Shown here piece by piece: positions 1-11,273 of a stretch of DNA of 64,000 nucleotides; position 1 is the stretch's first letter; every line of letters begins with the position of its first letter. The position numbers and the translations under genes were made by a program. This DNA comes from Chrysogorgia sp. JL179-B06 (Eukaryota > Cnidaria > Anthozoa > Scleralcyonacea > Chrysogorgiidae), in NCBI GenBank assembly GCA_035772405.1, contig JAYKKM010000147.1, positions 1,660,001-1,724,000 on the forward strand, read 5' to 3'. The notes under the pieces were generated by a model. The model saw only the letters and a list, made by a program, of their open reading frames with translations. It was not told the origin of the DNA and made no database searches.

Positions 1-111
1 AGCTAGGCGTTGACTAGGATACTAGTCAGCTAGTTAGCTAGGATACTAGTTGGGCTAGTGCGCAAATTCAGCTATTTGAATGCAATACAGCTAATTCAAT
101 TACGGTTGTCC

Positions 112-582
112 TTTAAAGAGTGAGTGTCAACCGTGACGCATTGCACGCTCGATCGGCCATTTTTTGAAGCACGAAATTCCCTTGGTGAACTGCATCCGTA
201 AATATCTTGTCAATCCTTGGTATAAATTATTCATTTTGTCTTTTAATTGAAAGAAGACATACCTTAGAAAGTAATTATTTCTATATTTTTCACAAAACTC
301 GACGTTTTCTTGACTTTCGTTTCGAATTATGTCAGCCTTGACTGACGCGAAGCGTGCAAGACCAAGCGACGAGTTTCAAACCAAAAAATCAGGTTCCGAG
401 TCGACGTATTTGTATTGTAGATGAATAAGAAAGCCTCTATAGGGTTTTCTGAGAAGACTCGGTGAATTTCCGAAGTATTTACCAAGTCAAGTTGGCAACG
501 AAGCACTTCAAAACACTTTGTTATCGTACGAAAAGATAAACACAAACGCGCAATGCACGACGGTTGACACTCACTCTTTAAA
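112..582. mobile_element. MITE copy 1 (TIR GAGTGAGTGTCAACCGT)
   Basis: A short non-coding element bounded by inverted repeats: TTTAAAGAGTGAGTGTCAAC at the left and its complement at the right. A second copy lies in opposite orientation at 63391-63908, and internal sequence matches as well as ends. The flanking TTTAAA is palindromic, so the target duplication cannot be read. There is no transposase. Superfamily is not assigned. Confidence 0.8.
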
Positions 583-587
583 TCACA

Positions 588-736
588 AAAGGTCAAACTC
601 TAAGCGCGAAAAGCATGATGGGCGCTTGCGTGTGCAGGTTAGCTGTATGCCACCAACATACAGCGACCCGCAATAATTCAAACTAACCTCCACATATAAA
701 CTCCCATCATGTTTTTCCCGCTTAGAGTTTGAGGTT
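588..736. repeat. Palindromic hairpin element
   Basis: The left arm (CAAACTCTAAGCG, then GCATGATGGG) is repeated as its reverse complement at the right end (CCCATCATG, then CGCTTAGAGTTTG). A small inner stem surrounds CCACCAA. It looks like a foldback MITE that abuts the preceding MITE. Confidence 0.65.
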
Positions 737-1244
737 TTCCGGTTGAATAAGCTATATATACAAACGTACCTTTTGTGAGAAATGGATCCCTGCCCCGGCG
801 AGATTATCACCTTCGCTTGCGAGGAGTAAAATAACCCCTCGCCCGCCTTCTCTCGCCAGCTAGAGTTTCTATTCCACACCATGGTCCCCAGGACTCACAG
901 ACCGCGTATGACCGGCAGTCGGTAATCGTAACAATAATTCTAAAATAAACCCTAATCATAATCCTAACCCTAACCAAACCCTAAGCCTAACCGTTAAAAA
1001 TCAAGACAAAAAAATGAAAGAATGATAAATTAAAAGAAGAAAACTCACAGAAAGGATGTCCGTTGTGGGATCGATTTGAACTCGCCATATTCGGCATCGC
1101 AACCCTTAAAACTAACTACTACGCTAAGACAGCACGCTCGACAGAAGGCAAAATAATAATACGTATTTACATGTCGTTTGCTTATTAAATAACCGGCTGT
1201 CGATCATAACACTTCGTCTTCCATTAACAGATATCGCACGTAGA
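737..1244. other. Non-coding stretch with telomere-like motifs
   Basis: No gene is seen. The part at 760-880 shares the GTGAGAAATSGATCC and CTTGCGAGG words with 2085-2130, so the long (TA)n tract appears to sit inside a dispersed repeat. About 950-995 holds imperfect CCCTAA/CCTAACC telomere-type words. Confidence 0.5.
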
Positions 1245-1565
1245 TTTTGAACGTTATCTCGGCCAATATGTACTCGATTTCAATCCTGAAATCAGATTCG
1301 GAATTACCGAGTCTTAATACATATGATACGTGTGTATTATATTCCGAGAAGGTGCATATACCCTTCGTAAAAACGGTTTATCTACTTATATTATTTTTAT
1401 ATATTATTGTCGTATATTATTTTGAACGTTATCTCGATAAATATTTAACCGTTTTCAATTCTAAAAAAACAGATTTGGAATTAGCGAGTCTAAATACATA
1501 ACACACGTACCTGTTATATACGCAAAGATGTATACTCTTCGTAAAAACCTCTTTATGTACGTCAA
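1245..1565. repeat. Tandem duplication, unit about 175 bp
   Basis: Two diverged units each contain AACGTTATCTCG, then TTTCAATYCT, then CTTCGTAAAAAC. A third dispersed copy lies at about 46590-46730 (GTTATCTCAGCCAATATTT). No coding signal is seen. Confidence 0.65.
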
Positions 1566-1669
1566 ATTACCACTCGCGAATGGCCGCCATTTGGTTGTCT
1601 TCAAATTTTGTCCGATTCAAACGGATCACCCAAAAACGACATTTTGCTACCTTATAAGGAGTTACCCTA

Positions 1670-2081
<412 letters not shown>

Positions 2082-2224
2082 GAACTTTTCGTGAGAAATC
2101 GATCCTTCGCGACCTCGCTTGCGAGGGGATAAAAACAATATTATAAAATATGTTAAACTAAACCAATAAATAAAAAGAAAACCTAGTAGAGTATATTACA
2201 TAGTTTGAAATAATTAAATTTTAA

Positions 2225-2500
2225 AATGATGTTTTATCCTAGTTTTAAAACTGGCAAGCGTTAACGCATTTTTAATATCGGTCAAGAGATTGTTATAGTC
2301 ATTTGCCCCTGTAAATCTAAAAGTTCTTTTGCCAAATTCTCTTTTTACTTTAGGTAATATCAGGTTATCTTTGTATCTTGTATTAAAATTATGAACATTA
2401 AAATTTTTGGTAAAATAATTTTGAAAATAAGCTGGGACACAGTTATTTAAAATTTTAAAAATAAGAACACATCGATGAATTTTTCTTCTAGTGGATAGAT
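2225..2500 (-). pseudogene. LINE reverse-transcriptase ORF, C-terminal fragment
   Basis: Translated on the minus strand, this stretch reads RCVLIFKILNNCVPAYF, then LPKVKREFGKRTF, then a region ending in a TRIKHHF-like terminus. That is the typical layout of the last ~90 residues downstream of the RT domain in CR1/L2/I-like LINEs. No RT core is present, so it is a 5'-truncated copy. Confidence 0.6.
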
Positions 2501-2513
2501 GGAATCAGTTTAA

Positions 2514-2890
2514 GGAGGAACATCTTCTGTAGTTTTTCGTTTCCTTGCTTCGTTCTTGAGATATTTCAGTTTGTATTATATGCAAATGACAATGGTGTGA
2601 CGTATAGACATGCATGATAATGACTTATCGGAGAAGGTTATATATCTTTGTTATTATCACACAAAATCACTTGAAATTGTACAAGTTCCATGTTTTTGGA
2701 AACACTCACGCACATGCTTCATTCAAATTGAATTTTGTTTTATAATAGCAAAGATAAATAACCTTCTCCGATAAGTCATTATTATGCACGTGTATACGTC
2801 ACACCATTGTCATTTGCATATTATACAAACTAAAATATCTCAAGAACGAAGCAAGGAAACGAAAAACCCCAAAAGATGTCCCTCTGTCAT
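2514..2890. mobile_element. Foldback MITE with ~150-bp arms
   Basis: The left arm (2514-2680) and right arm (about 2745-2885) are inverted copies. They share TTTTTCGTTTCCTTGCTTCG, AATGACAATGGTGTGACGTA and CTTATCGGAGAAGGTTAT in complementary orientation around a ~65-bp loop. The element is non-coding. Confidence 0.85.
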
Positions 2891-3035
2891 TTGAAGTGTT
2901 CTTTCAAGTAAGGCTAACTTAATTTTCGTGTCATGAGCTCTTGTTTGGGCCCGGGCTGGGCTAGTTTTTCTAGTGTAAACGCGTTAACCCAGGCTCGGCC
3001 TGGGTTAAAAGTAGCCCTGGTCATTCCATATGACT
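2891..3035. other. Left flank of the Polinton
   Basis: No gene is seen. AGTGTAAACGC followed by AGGCTCGGCC at about 2973-3000 recurs in the same orientation at about 15880-15910 on the far side of the element. This suggests insertion into a repeat, or a flanking duplication. Confidence 0.4.
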
Positions 3036-3079
3036 TCTAGTACGTATTCCATATAAGGAAGTGACCGACGAGCAAATAG

Positions 3080-3625
3080 AAGGCATTGACGAGCAAATAG
3101 AAGGCATTGACGAACAAATACATGGCACCGCTGGATGTGGGATTATTAACACGTTACGATATGTTCGATTATCCGCTCTTTTTAAAAAAACTACGTTCGC
3201 TAGCAGGATAAGCTGCACGCATATTGTAAACAGATAATTTATCTTTGTTTTAATATATATTGTAGCTTTGGGAGTTGATTATTTCTCAAGAAAACGTTCG
3301 TCGAAGACAGCCGTGTTTTTGTTTACAAGATGGTATCCGTATTAGGAAAATTATATTTTGGCATGTTCGATTATCCCCGCTTTTAAAGAGAACTAAGTTA
3401 GCTACCGGGATAAAGCTGTACGTATGTTGTAAATAGATAATTTAACTTTCCTTTGATATATTCTATAGCTTTGGGGGTGGTTTATTTCTCAAGAAAACGT
3501 TTGCCAAAGGGTTAGGACCTTTGTTGTTTTGGGGTCGGTTACAATCCAATTAACAAGGAGGCTGGTACGAGGGTTGAACGTGTCAGCTATTTGCTCGTTA
3601 ATTCACTCTATTTGCTCGTCAATGC
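3080..3625. mobile_element. Insertion nested in the left TIR
   Basis: The right TIR runs directly from GCAAATAGAGGGCATTGACG into GTTGGTG, whereas the left one is interrupted here. The insert has inverted ends built from GACGAGCAAATAG repeats (3068-3120 and about 3588-3622). It carries an internal ~199-bp tandem duplication (3162-3360 and 3361-3505; shared words ATGTTCGATTATCC and TTTCTCAAGAAAACG). Confidence 0.65.
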
Positions 3626-3724
3626 GGTTGGTGTTTCATGTATCGGTCACCAAATGAGGTACATAGTCTTCCTCATTGTCCTGATTGTCCCCACCTTCCC
3701 GCTATGGGTCATCTACATCAACTC

Positions 3725-5290
3725 TTCTAGAACTCTTCTAGGTTATAGGGTTATCTTAGTTATTAGTTATACTAGTTACATTAGTTATACTAGTTATCTT
3801 AGTTATCTTAGTTGTACTAGTTATCTTAGTTATCTTAGTTATCTTAGTTATACTAGTTATACTAGTTATCTTAGTTATCTTAGTTATACTTGTTATATTA
3901 GTTATCTTAGTTATCTTAGTTGTACTAGTTATCTTAGTTATCTTATAGTTATCTTAGTTATACTAGTTATCTTAGTTATACTAGTTATCTTAGTTATCTT
4001 AGTTATACTAGTTATCTTAGTTATCTTAGTTATCTTAGTTATCTTAGTTATACTAGTTATCTTAGTTATACTAGTTATCTTAGTTATCTTAGTTATACTA
4101 GTTATCTTAGTTATCTTAGTTATACTAGTTATCTTAGTTATCTTAGTTATACTAGTTATCTTAGTTATCTTAGTTGTACTAGTTATCTTAGTTATCTTAG
4201 TTATCTTAGTTATACTAGTTATCTTAGTTATCTTAGTTATCTTAGTTATCTTAGTTATACTAGTTATCTTAGTTATCTTAGTTATACTAGTTATCTTAGT
4301 TATCTTAGTTATCTTAGTTATACTAGTTATCTTAGTTATACTAGTTATCTTAGTTATCTTAGTTATACTAGTTATACTAGTTATCTTAGTTATACTAGTT
4401 ATCTTAGTTATACTAGTTATCTTAGTTATCTTAGTTATACTAGTTATCTTAGTTATCTTAGTTATACTAGTTATCTTAGTTATCTTAGTTATACTAGTTA
4501 TCTTAGTTATCTTAGTTATCTTAGTTTATACTAGTTATCTTAGTTATACTAGTTATCTTAGTTATCTTAGTTATACTAGTTATACTAGTTATCTTAGTTA
4601 TACTAGTTATCTTAGTTATACTAGTTATCTTAGTTATCTTAGTTATACTAGTTATACTAGTTATCTTAGTTATATTAGTTATACTAGTTATACTAGTTAT
4701 ACTAGTTATCTTAGTTATCTTAGTTATACTAGTTATCTTAGTTATACTAGTTATCTTAGTTATCTTAGTTATACTAGTTATCTTAGTTATACTAGTTATC
4801 TTAGTTATACTAGTTATCTTAGTTACTTAGTTATACTAGTTATATTATAGTTATACTAGTTATCTTAGTTATACTAGTTATACTAGTTATACTAGTTATC
4901 TTAGTTGTACTAGTTATCTTAGTTATACTAGTTATCTTATAGTTATACTAGTTATTTTAGTTATCTTAGTTATATTAGTTACATTAGTTATGTTAGTTAT
5001 ACTAGTTATCTTATAGTTATACTAGTTATGTTAGTTATACTATAGTTATCTTAGTTATACTCTTAGTTATACTAGTTATACTAGTTATCTTAGTTATACT
5101 AGTTATGTTAGTTATACTAGTTATCTTAGTTATATTAGTTATACTAGTTATGTTAGTTATACTAGTTATCTTAGTTATATTAGTTATACTAGTTATCTTA
5201 GTTATCTTAGTTATACTTGTTATCTTAGTTATACTTGTTATCTTAGTTATATTAGTTATCTTAGTTATCTTAGTTATACTACAGTATATA
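3725..5290. repeat. 9-bp minisatellite in left TIR
   Basis: About 170 units of a 9-mer occur almost only as two variants, CTTAGTTAT and ACTAGTTAT, with rare third forms (TTGTACTAG, ATTAGTTAT). Because 9 is a multiple of 3 and the unit lacks stops in most frames, it creates long artefactual ORFs of Val-Ile-Leu or Ser-Tyr-Leu repeats. It is not a gene. Confidence 0.95.
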
Positions 5291-5504
5291 CTATAGTTAT
5301 CTGGGAAATTCTCATGATGATACAGTATATTCATGTAGAAAGTCGCTGAAGCTATTAAATTAGACTACGTCCCATGCACGTCTGCTCAGTTTCCAAGACA
5401 CAGTTAAAGCTAGTAGATTAAAAACTTTCAATTGTCACTATCTCACTAATTTGTATACTCGAATCAATTACACTCAGATTCTGCAGTAAGATATAATAAT
5501 TCCC

Positions 5505-6119
5505 CCTGGTTTCGCTCTCAGTATCATATAAATCGATAATGAATTTCGAGTTGGATGATTAACCCTATAGACAACTTGTTCGTTTTATAACTCTTAATTT
5601 TCGGATACCTCATAACTACGATATATTTACCTTCAGTTGGTTACAATGGACAGTGAAACAATGATATCAAGAGAAAATTAGCAGCATTATCAGTAGAATA
5701 AACAATTCACATAATATTTATTGTTTTAACAACTGAATGTGTTTTATTTTTCATTTTAAAATCCAGGTGGCAGTTGCGGCATTTCAGCATAATTACTTAA
5801 TTTTTCTTTACTATGGTCTATATAGAATATTCTAATTCTCAGTGTACTTAAGGTCAGATTCAAATAGCTGAGAAAACAGACTTTAAATTTTTCGAATCAA
5901 ATTGCACAAATATAATAAAACTAACTCCATGTATTCAATGATATATTCCAACCTGATTCATGACAAATGTCAAATTTTATCTGAAGATATTTTTTATATT
6001 CACACCATTCCAATTCGTTCGTTGGGTTTTTGTTTCTTTAAATAAACATACTGGGGAAGTTCGCCCCCCCCCATATCATCGCATCACCATGTTGCCTTGC
6101 AACACCGCATCACGTGGTG
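5505..6119. other. Polinton interior without recognisable gene
   Basis: AT-rich sequence between the TIR and the PolB remnant. On the minus strand this is where the palm and thumb domains of PolB should continue, but no polymerase motif (SLYP-type or DTD-type) could be found in any frame. Confidence 0.5.
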
Positions 6120-6124
6120 TTAAA

Positions 6125-8518
6125 GGGGTATATGGATAAAATTTTCTTTTCAATTAATTGTTTCTGTGTATATATTTTTTCTTCTAAATAATTACATTCC
6201 CACATTTCGATTAATTTGTATAAGGCATTTTTTATTGTCCAAGAAAAACGTGTATTTGCATATAAATAACTAAATTTTTCGTTTGTAAGAACCTTTAATG
6301 CGTAGGGCTCAAAACATTTGGGACATCCATGGTAAAAACAACCATGAAATTGATATATTGTATTATTATAAAAACCATCGACAAAACGTCCTAGAATTCA
6401 CCATTTTGTAAACAGATATATTATAAATTTCCTCCTAATTCTCGATTAATTTCATCTAACCAATCAATAGCAATTAAACTTTGTTTTACACCCCCCCCCC
6501 TATACCCCGAAGCAGGAATAATTCCTACACAATTTTTTTTTAAAATTAAGTCTATACACTTTCAAAGCTAAACTAGCAATTGTAATACAATTATTTTCAT
6601 AAAAGGGTATAATATGACCAATTGCCCCTATCATTGTAGAAAATTTAACGCAACCCTTTCTTAAAATATCTACATCACTACAACAATAATAATAAATCTC
6701 TTTACGAAATATATATTTCTCTTTCTTTTTTTCTAAATACCATTTTTCAAATTCATCAAGCGTTGCTGCATTCATATGTTTCGTATCAAAAAATTTTCGA
6801 TCTACAATTTCACCCTCATAAGTTAAATCGTAAAATTCATAAGGATGAAATCCCTTACATTCACCTTGGAGGTCCATTGCTTTTGGAATATCTGCTAATT
6901 TCATACTTAAAAACAAATAACTATCTAGTATTCTAATATTTTGTTCTTTAATTATTAAACTCATTATAGTATTCAGTATTATCTGTTTTATTTCTAAAAA
7001 ATATTTTAAAATAAAAATAATATCAAATCTACCGCCGTTATGAGCTATCCAAACGGAATTTTTGTGTTCAAACATAATTTCACATAAAGTTTCAATAACA
7101 TTGTTATCAAAAATAAATTGTCTATTCCCACAACAACTAGCTTTTTCAATAGTCTTATCGATAATTTCTTGATCATCCTTTTTTCAAAAATTCTTTTTTC
7201 AAAAATTCAAAAATCCTTTTTTTTAATTCAATATGTTGACATTTTTTACATACTTTTTGGACAAAAAGGTACGAGCATATTAGTTGGGTTTACTTTTGTT
7301 TCAAAATCAAAAATAAATAAAGTGGGTTCACTTTCTTCACCCTTGTTATATTCAAATGAAATGGGTTTCACATAACAATAATGAGGTTGTTTCATATATT
7401 TATCACAATGAAAACAAAATCGTTTGCTACAATCATGTTTAACTGTTTTATTAGAAAAAATGAAAATGAATCGTGGACAAATTTTGTTACAGGTTTTACA
7501 AAAAACATAATATTGACAAGGTGTTAAACGGTTATAATTACTTTTAGAAGGTTTAAAAAATTTATTCGTTAAATGATTTGTAAAACAATTTTCATCATAA
7601 AAAATTATATCACGACTACTACAAATAAGTTTAGTCTTTTTATCTTTACAATTATTAGGATATTTATAACATCGTAAACATGTTAAGTTATTTCTACATA
7701 CGTGATTATCGACATATTCATGTCGTGTAATATAACTCATACATTTAACACAAAAAGAACTCGGGTTAAGTTTAGAAAATTCCTTTATGCTTAAAACTAC
7801 ATCGTAATGATTATTATTTAACCATAAACACACAATTTCATTAGTCAATTTAATAAGATTACCCTCACTATCAGTTCGTGAATCATAAATTATATTATCG
7901 GCATGAGTGTCAGCATACACTAACAAATCAACACCCTGTTTTTTTAAATAATTATTATATACAAAATTAAACTGTGTAGCTTCAACATTACCCTCGGCTA
8001 TCCCGCATTCCCGATATACATTTCGAATTTCTTCACAAGTAAATAAATCATCAACAGGTTTATTTGGTTTTCTTTTCATTTTAAAATATTTATCGTCTTG
8101 TTTTAAAAACGATAAACCCACTAATATTGCTAAAGCAAAACAACAATCTTTCACTGTACGAAATAATACATCGCTAAGAATATAAAATACACCCGTGCGA
8201 AATTTACGATCATATTTTTTACATACATATTATTTTTCACACAAGAACTATTACCTTACTATTCCATCCATTAGCTATTATTTCTTTATTACTCTGCATA
8301 AATTTTTCCATAATATTTAAGAAATATTTAACGGCAAAGTCTTTTACCGATAAAACGGCAGTAGAGAAAAAACTTTTTGGAGCATTACTAAAGATAAATC
8401 TAACATAATCATCATCACTTTTTACACTTGCACGTGCAATGTTAATTAAATAATAAAAAACTAACGATAACGATTGAATAAAACTAATAAAATTAACCGT
8501 TTTTTTCCCGTGAAACAT
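6125..8518 (-). pseudogene. Polinton-type DNA polymerase B, exonuclease half only
   Basis: This is a remnant of the protein-primed family-B DNA polymerase that replicates Polintons. Three minus-strand segments are collinear. At 8518-8237 is the N-terminal region (VRFIFSNAP and MEKFMQSNKEI). At 8154-7246 are two Cys-rich clusters (CVKCMSYI, CLRCYKYPNNC) and Exo I in FIFDFET. At 7075-6500 are Exo II in HNGGRFDIIF and Exo III in YYCCSDVDIL. From about 6395 to 6125 comes the Polinton-specific insert with GFYNNTIYQF and FYHGCPKCFEP. Frameshifts separate the segments and the palm domain is missing. An upstream frame suggests that the original N-terminus lay near 8790. The neighbouring SET gene is divergent. 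Identification is secure; function is lost for polymerisation. Confidence 0.88.
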
Positions 8519-8878
8519 TCAATGAAAAATGCTGTTTAGTGACTTTAAATTTTTCTCTACTAATTTTTTCTATATGATTAATAGAAAAATAATCGTCTAT
8601 TTTTTCATTTTTCTTACTTTCTTTTTTCTTATTAAATAAACTTTATCTATATCTTTTTGACTATATTTTAATTTTTTCTGATCATCATTTATCTTTTTTT
8701 TTTCTAAAACAAAAAAAACATGTACTTTTATTTTATTTATGATTTCGTCTTCACCATCAACACGATCAATAGTAACATCGTATGAATCCTGTATATGTAA
8801 CTATAGGAGGGAGTTTTTTTGATAATAAAGACCCCATTAAAAAAAAACTAAAACAAAAAAAGAGAGTAAACGAAAAAT
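8519..8878. other. Divergent intergenic region PolB / SET operon
   Basis: Very A/T-homopolymer-rich. The minus strand holds broken coding sequence reading DSYDVTIDRVDGEDEII, probably the eroded PolB N-terminus. A putative bidirectional promoter would lie at 8790-8878. No clean TATA box was identified. Confidence 0.4.
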
Positions 8879-9240
8879 GAGTGAAATTGTTTATATTGAA
8901 ATTTATTTAAATACGTATAATTTACCTTATATTGGATATGAAATTCAAGATAATGACCCTCAATATTATTTACTCAGTTTCTTTTAAAGGAATGTTTACT
9001 AAATTTTACAGAAGATAAAAAAAAATAATACCCATTTCATCAAAGATTTAAAAACAAAGAATAAAAGTATTAAAAAAAGAAACATATAATTGTCCCGAAG
9101 ATATTATCTATAAAGTAGAATGTATGGTAAAATGTATTCAGAATCATGAAAAAAATAATGATTATTTTGGAATAAAAACAATATTTAAAAAAAAATGGTA
9201 AGAATTAAGTTACCTCGAAAAAAACGAACAATGATAAATC
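8879..9240 (+). pseudogene. Unassigned broken ORF upstream of SET gene
   Basis: A short ORF starts at ATG 8878/8879 (MSEIVYIEIYLNTYNL) and stops after about 36 codons. Another frame continues with ETYNCPEDIIYKVECMVKC at about 9090-9140 and ends at KTIFKKKW. Together they look like one decayed gene lying directly 5' of, and possibly fused to, the SET-domain gene. No domain was recognised. Confidence 0.35.
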
Positions 9241-9276
9241 TCAAAGTATACGTCACGTTCTTCAATGTAGAAGTAA

Positions 9277-9748
9277 TACCCTAAAAAAATAAGATGTCTT
9301 AAACGAACAGCTAAAACAAAAAAATGTTGGATTCATTTAGCAAAACAAAATAACTTACGTATCAGAAAATCAAATATCCCCAATGCTGGTGAAGGATTGT
9401 TTGCTTGGAAAAAACCTTTTAAACCCGATCTTAATATTTCTTATTACACTGGTAAAAAAACAACACAAGCCAAATTGGATCGTAAATATGGTAAAAACAA
9501 TAATGCTGTATATAGTATTTGTAACGATGCAAACAATTGTATCGATGCTTATTTGACAACGCACGCAGCAGCACGTTATGCGAATAATGGTAAACCCGGT
9601 TCTATATATAAAAACAATTCCGAATTTGTTTATATACGATCCAAATAATAAAAAAATGTTTTTAGAAAGTATAAAACATATAAAAGCACATGAAGAATTT
9701 TTTGCAGACTATGGTGATAACTATTGGAAGAGAAAACAACCCTCATAA
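9277..9748 (+). pseudogene. Viral-type SET-domain protein (frameshifted)
   Basis: SET domains transfer methyl groups from S-adenosylmethionine to lysines, classically on histones. The frame opens at 9277 and gives a Cys-containing lead (RCLKRTAKTKKCWIHL). It continues with SNIPNAGEGLFAWKKPF (SET-N, G-x-G cofactor loop), YYTGKKTT, CIDAYLTTHAAARYANNG (the usual Asp-Ala, Arg-Phe/Tyr-Asn motif) and NNSEFV. One frameshift at about 9628 then leads to IKAHEEFFADYGDNYW, the conserved C-terminal motif with the catalytic tyrosine. Both halves are collinear and no other residue of the core is obviously missing. The short, post-SET-less form resembles SET proteins of large DNA viruses. It has no in-frame Met, and the start is probably damaged. 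Host capture or host-chromatin modification are possible roles; these are inferences. Confidence 0.72.
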
Positions 9749-9750
9749 CA

Positions 9751-9896
9751 ATGGTTGTAAGAAGAAAAATAAATTATCGTGGCGGTACGTTTAAGGGTAA
9801 AAAAAGACAACGTGAGGGTATTTTTAAAGGGAAAAAAGACAACGTGGAGGAAATAAAACAATAAGCAATCTTTTTATAAAAGATTTTAAAAAATGA
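9751..9896 (+). CDS. Small Lys/Arg-rich GG-repeat protein (frameshifted)
   Basis: It starts at ATG 9751, two bases after the SET stop codon, and begins MVVRRKINYRGGTFKGKKRQ. A second KGKKRQRGG-like repeat follows after a single frameshift near 9835, and the frame ends at 9896. A short basic protein with repeated Gly-Gly in a virus-like element recalls core or minor capsid peptides of adenovirus-like systems, whose maturation proteases cut at GG sites. That comparison is an inference from composition only; no homology was established. Confidence 0.4.
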
Positions 9897-10136
9897 CTTA
9901 AAAAAGGAGCTAATTAGTAACAAATCTAGCAAAACAATAAACGAAAAAAATCAAAGATCATTTTCAAAAAGGAGGGCTTGTGTATCATAGACCCAGAAAC
10001 AATCTTGATAAGATTTTAATGTTGTATTAATTTAAAAACAAAACAAAAAAAACACATTCATACAATTATTTCGTTACATAGGAGAGTATTGTTAATTGAA
10101 TATTTTTTACATTATAAGCTCTTATTTCATTAAAAT
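9897..10136. other. AT-rich Polinton interior
   Basis: Short A-rich non-coding or decayed sequence between the plus-strand cluster and the convergent minus-strand ORFs. No gene is recognised. Confidence 0.4.
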
Positions 10137-10630
10137 TTACACTGGAGAAATTAGGGTAATACACATTACATTCATTACATTACAAGAGTATTTTATAGTT
10201 TTATTATAAACAATATAATCATAATATAATGCTATAATACTCTTAAAGCACTCATAAGTAAAACAATGTTTTCTATCATAATCAACAATCTTTAAATATT
10301 CTCCAATTTGTTTGTTGTTGATAGATGGAGTTCTGGACTGATGCCATGATTTACATATTTTACGAAGAAATTCATAACATTCCTCAGGAATTAGTTGATT
10401 CTTTTGTTGTATAATGTCCTTCTCGGGATTTTTCGAACATTCTACTTCCAGTATAAATTTATACCGCAAGTTGTCTTAGATATAGATATTAGTAGATTAT
10501 ATCTTGAATTTTCATCTTTCTCACTTCCTAATAATTGCCAAAAAGAAACGGATTCCAAAAAACTATATTGTGTTATGTCGTGATAAATGTTATATCCCTC
10601 TTGATTTGTTGTTCTCTGAAAAATAGCCAT
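10137..10630 (-). pseudogene. Unassigned Polinton ORF A
   Basis: Two minus-strand frames join. The first starts at ATG 10630 (MAIFQRTTNQEGYNIYHDI) and runs to about 10442. After a frameshift near 10460 the second (EVECSKNPEKDIIQQ, then WHQSRTPSINNKQIGEYLKI) ends at 10137. A TATATATAAG stretch lies just upstream of the ATG. No domain is recognised. Position in the element suggests a structural or replication accessory protein. Confidence 0.45.
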
Positions 10631-10676
10631 TACACGGGTACACACATCTTGAAAATGATCTTATATATAGACATTT

Positions 10677-11273
10677 CTATATAAATCTATCGGAATAAAC
10701 AATAGTAATATCGTATTCAATATAGGGTTTATCAGCTTCACCAGTTTTAACACCATATTGTAATATATAATTTTTACCTATAAATTGAATGTTTTGAATC
10801 AAAACAAAATCTTCGTCAGCAGGTAAATTATAAGCTAAATCAACAAAATATTTATTATTGTTAAAGAAATTTTTCTCGGGATCAATAAACAATTGATTAG
10901 GGCTAAAATAATATTTACTACTTTGTCCAACATTTGACCCAAAATCACCCCACATCACAAATATTATTTTTAATTTTTACATCGATACTATGAATTATTT
11001 TTCGTTTATACCAATTTTTTTCTCTTGCTTCTAATTCTCCCTCAGGATTTTTTAGTTTTGATGTTTGAAATTTTCTATGGTTACCATATGTCAATGAAAA
11101 ACACTAATTATATTACCGGTAACAAAACTCGATGGTATTACACCTTGTATCCAAGGAACCTCTTGAAAATTATATTTTTGGGTTTGTGAAATTTTTAAAG
11201 CAACTGTCGCGAATTTGTTTTGATGATAAAGCCAAAACCGTTCACTTTGATGGATGATTTTTTTCTGACTCAT
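10677..11273 (-). pseudogene. Unassigned Polinton ORF B (possible structural protein)
   Basis: It starts at ATG 11273 (MSQKKIIHQSERFWLYHQ). Frame changes near 11100 and near 10955 connect KFATVALKISQ, a middle piece (NPEGELEAREKNWYKRK) and a C-terminal piece with YYFSPNQLFIDPEKNFFNN and YDITIVYSDRFI. The predicted ~200-residue protein is rich in beta-forming residues and has no recognised catalytic motif. A jelly-roll minor capsid protein is conceivable but unproven. Confidence 0.45.

Larger units (their letters stand above)
3039..5504. repeat. Polinton left terminal inverted repeat
   Basis: It matches 14275-15847 in reverse complement. The order from the outside is AGTACGTATTCC, a unique segment with CACCAAATGAGGTACATAG, the 9-bp minisatellite, then a unique inner segment (CATGTAGAAAGTCGCTGAAG, then CTGCAGTAAGATATAATAAT). 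It is longer than the right copy because of a ~0.5-kb insertion near the outer end and a longer minisatellite. Confidence 0.9.

Noticed and set aside
950..995. Interstitial telomere array
   Set aside because: Only a few imperfect CCCTAA-type words, not a tandem array; similar scraps occur at 46840 and 49905.
3591..4850. 419-codon open frame of Val-Ile-Leu and Ser-Tyr-Leu repeats
   Set aside because: Produced by the stop-free 9-bp minisatellite in the Polinton TIR; no coding signature. The same holds for 5035-5334 and 14434-15453.
3725..5290. CRISPR-like array
   Set aside because: Units are 9 bp, contiguous, without spacers; the genome is eukaryotic.
10677..11273. Major capsid protein of the Polinton
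   Set aside because: Too short and broken, with no double jelly-roll signature visible by eye; left as unassigned ORF B.
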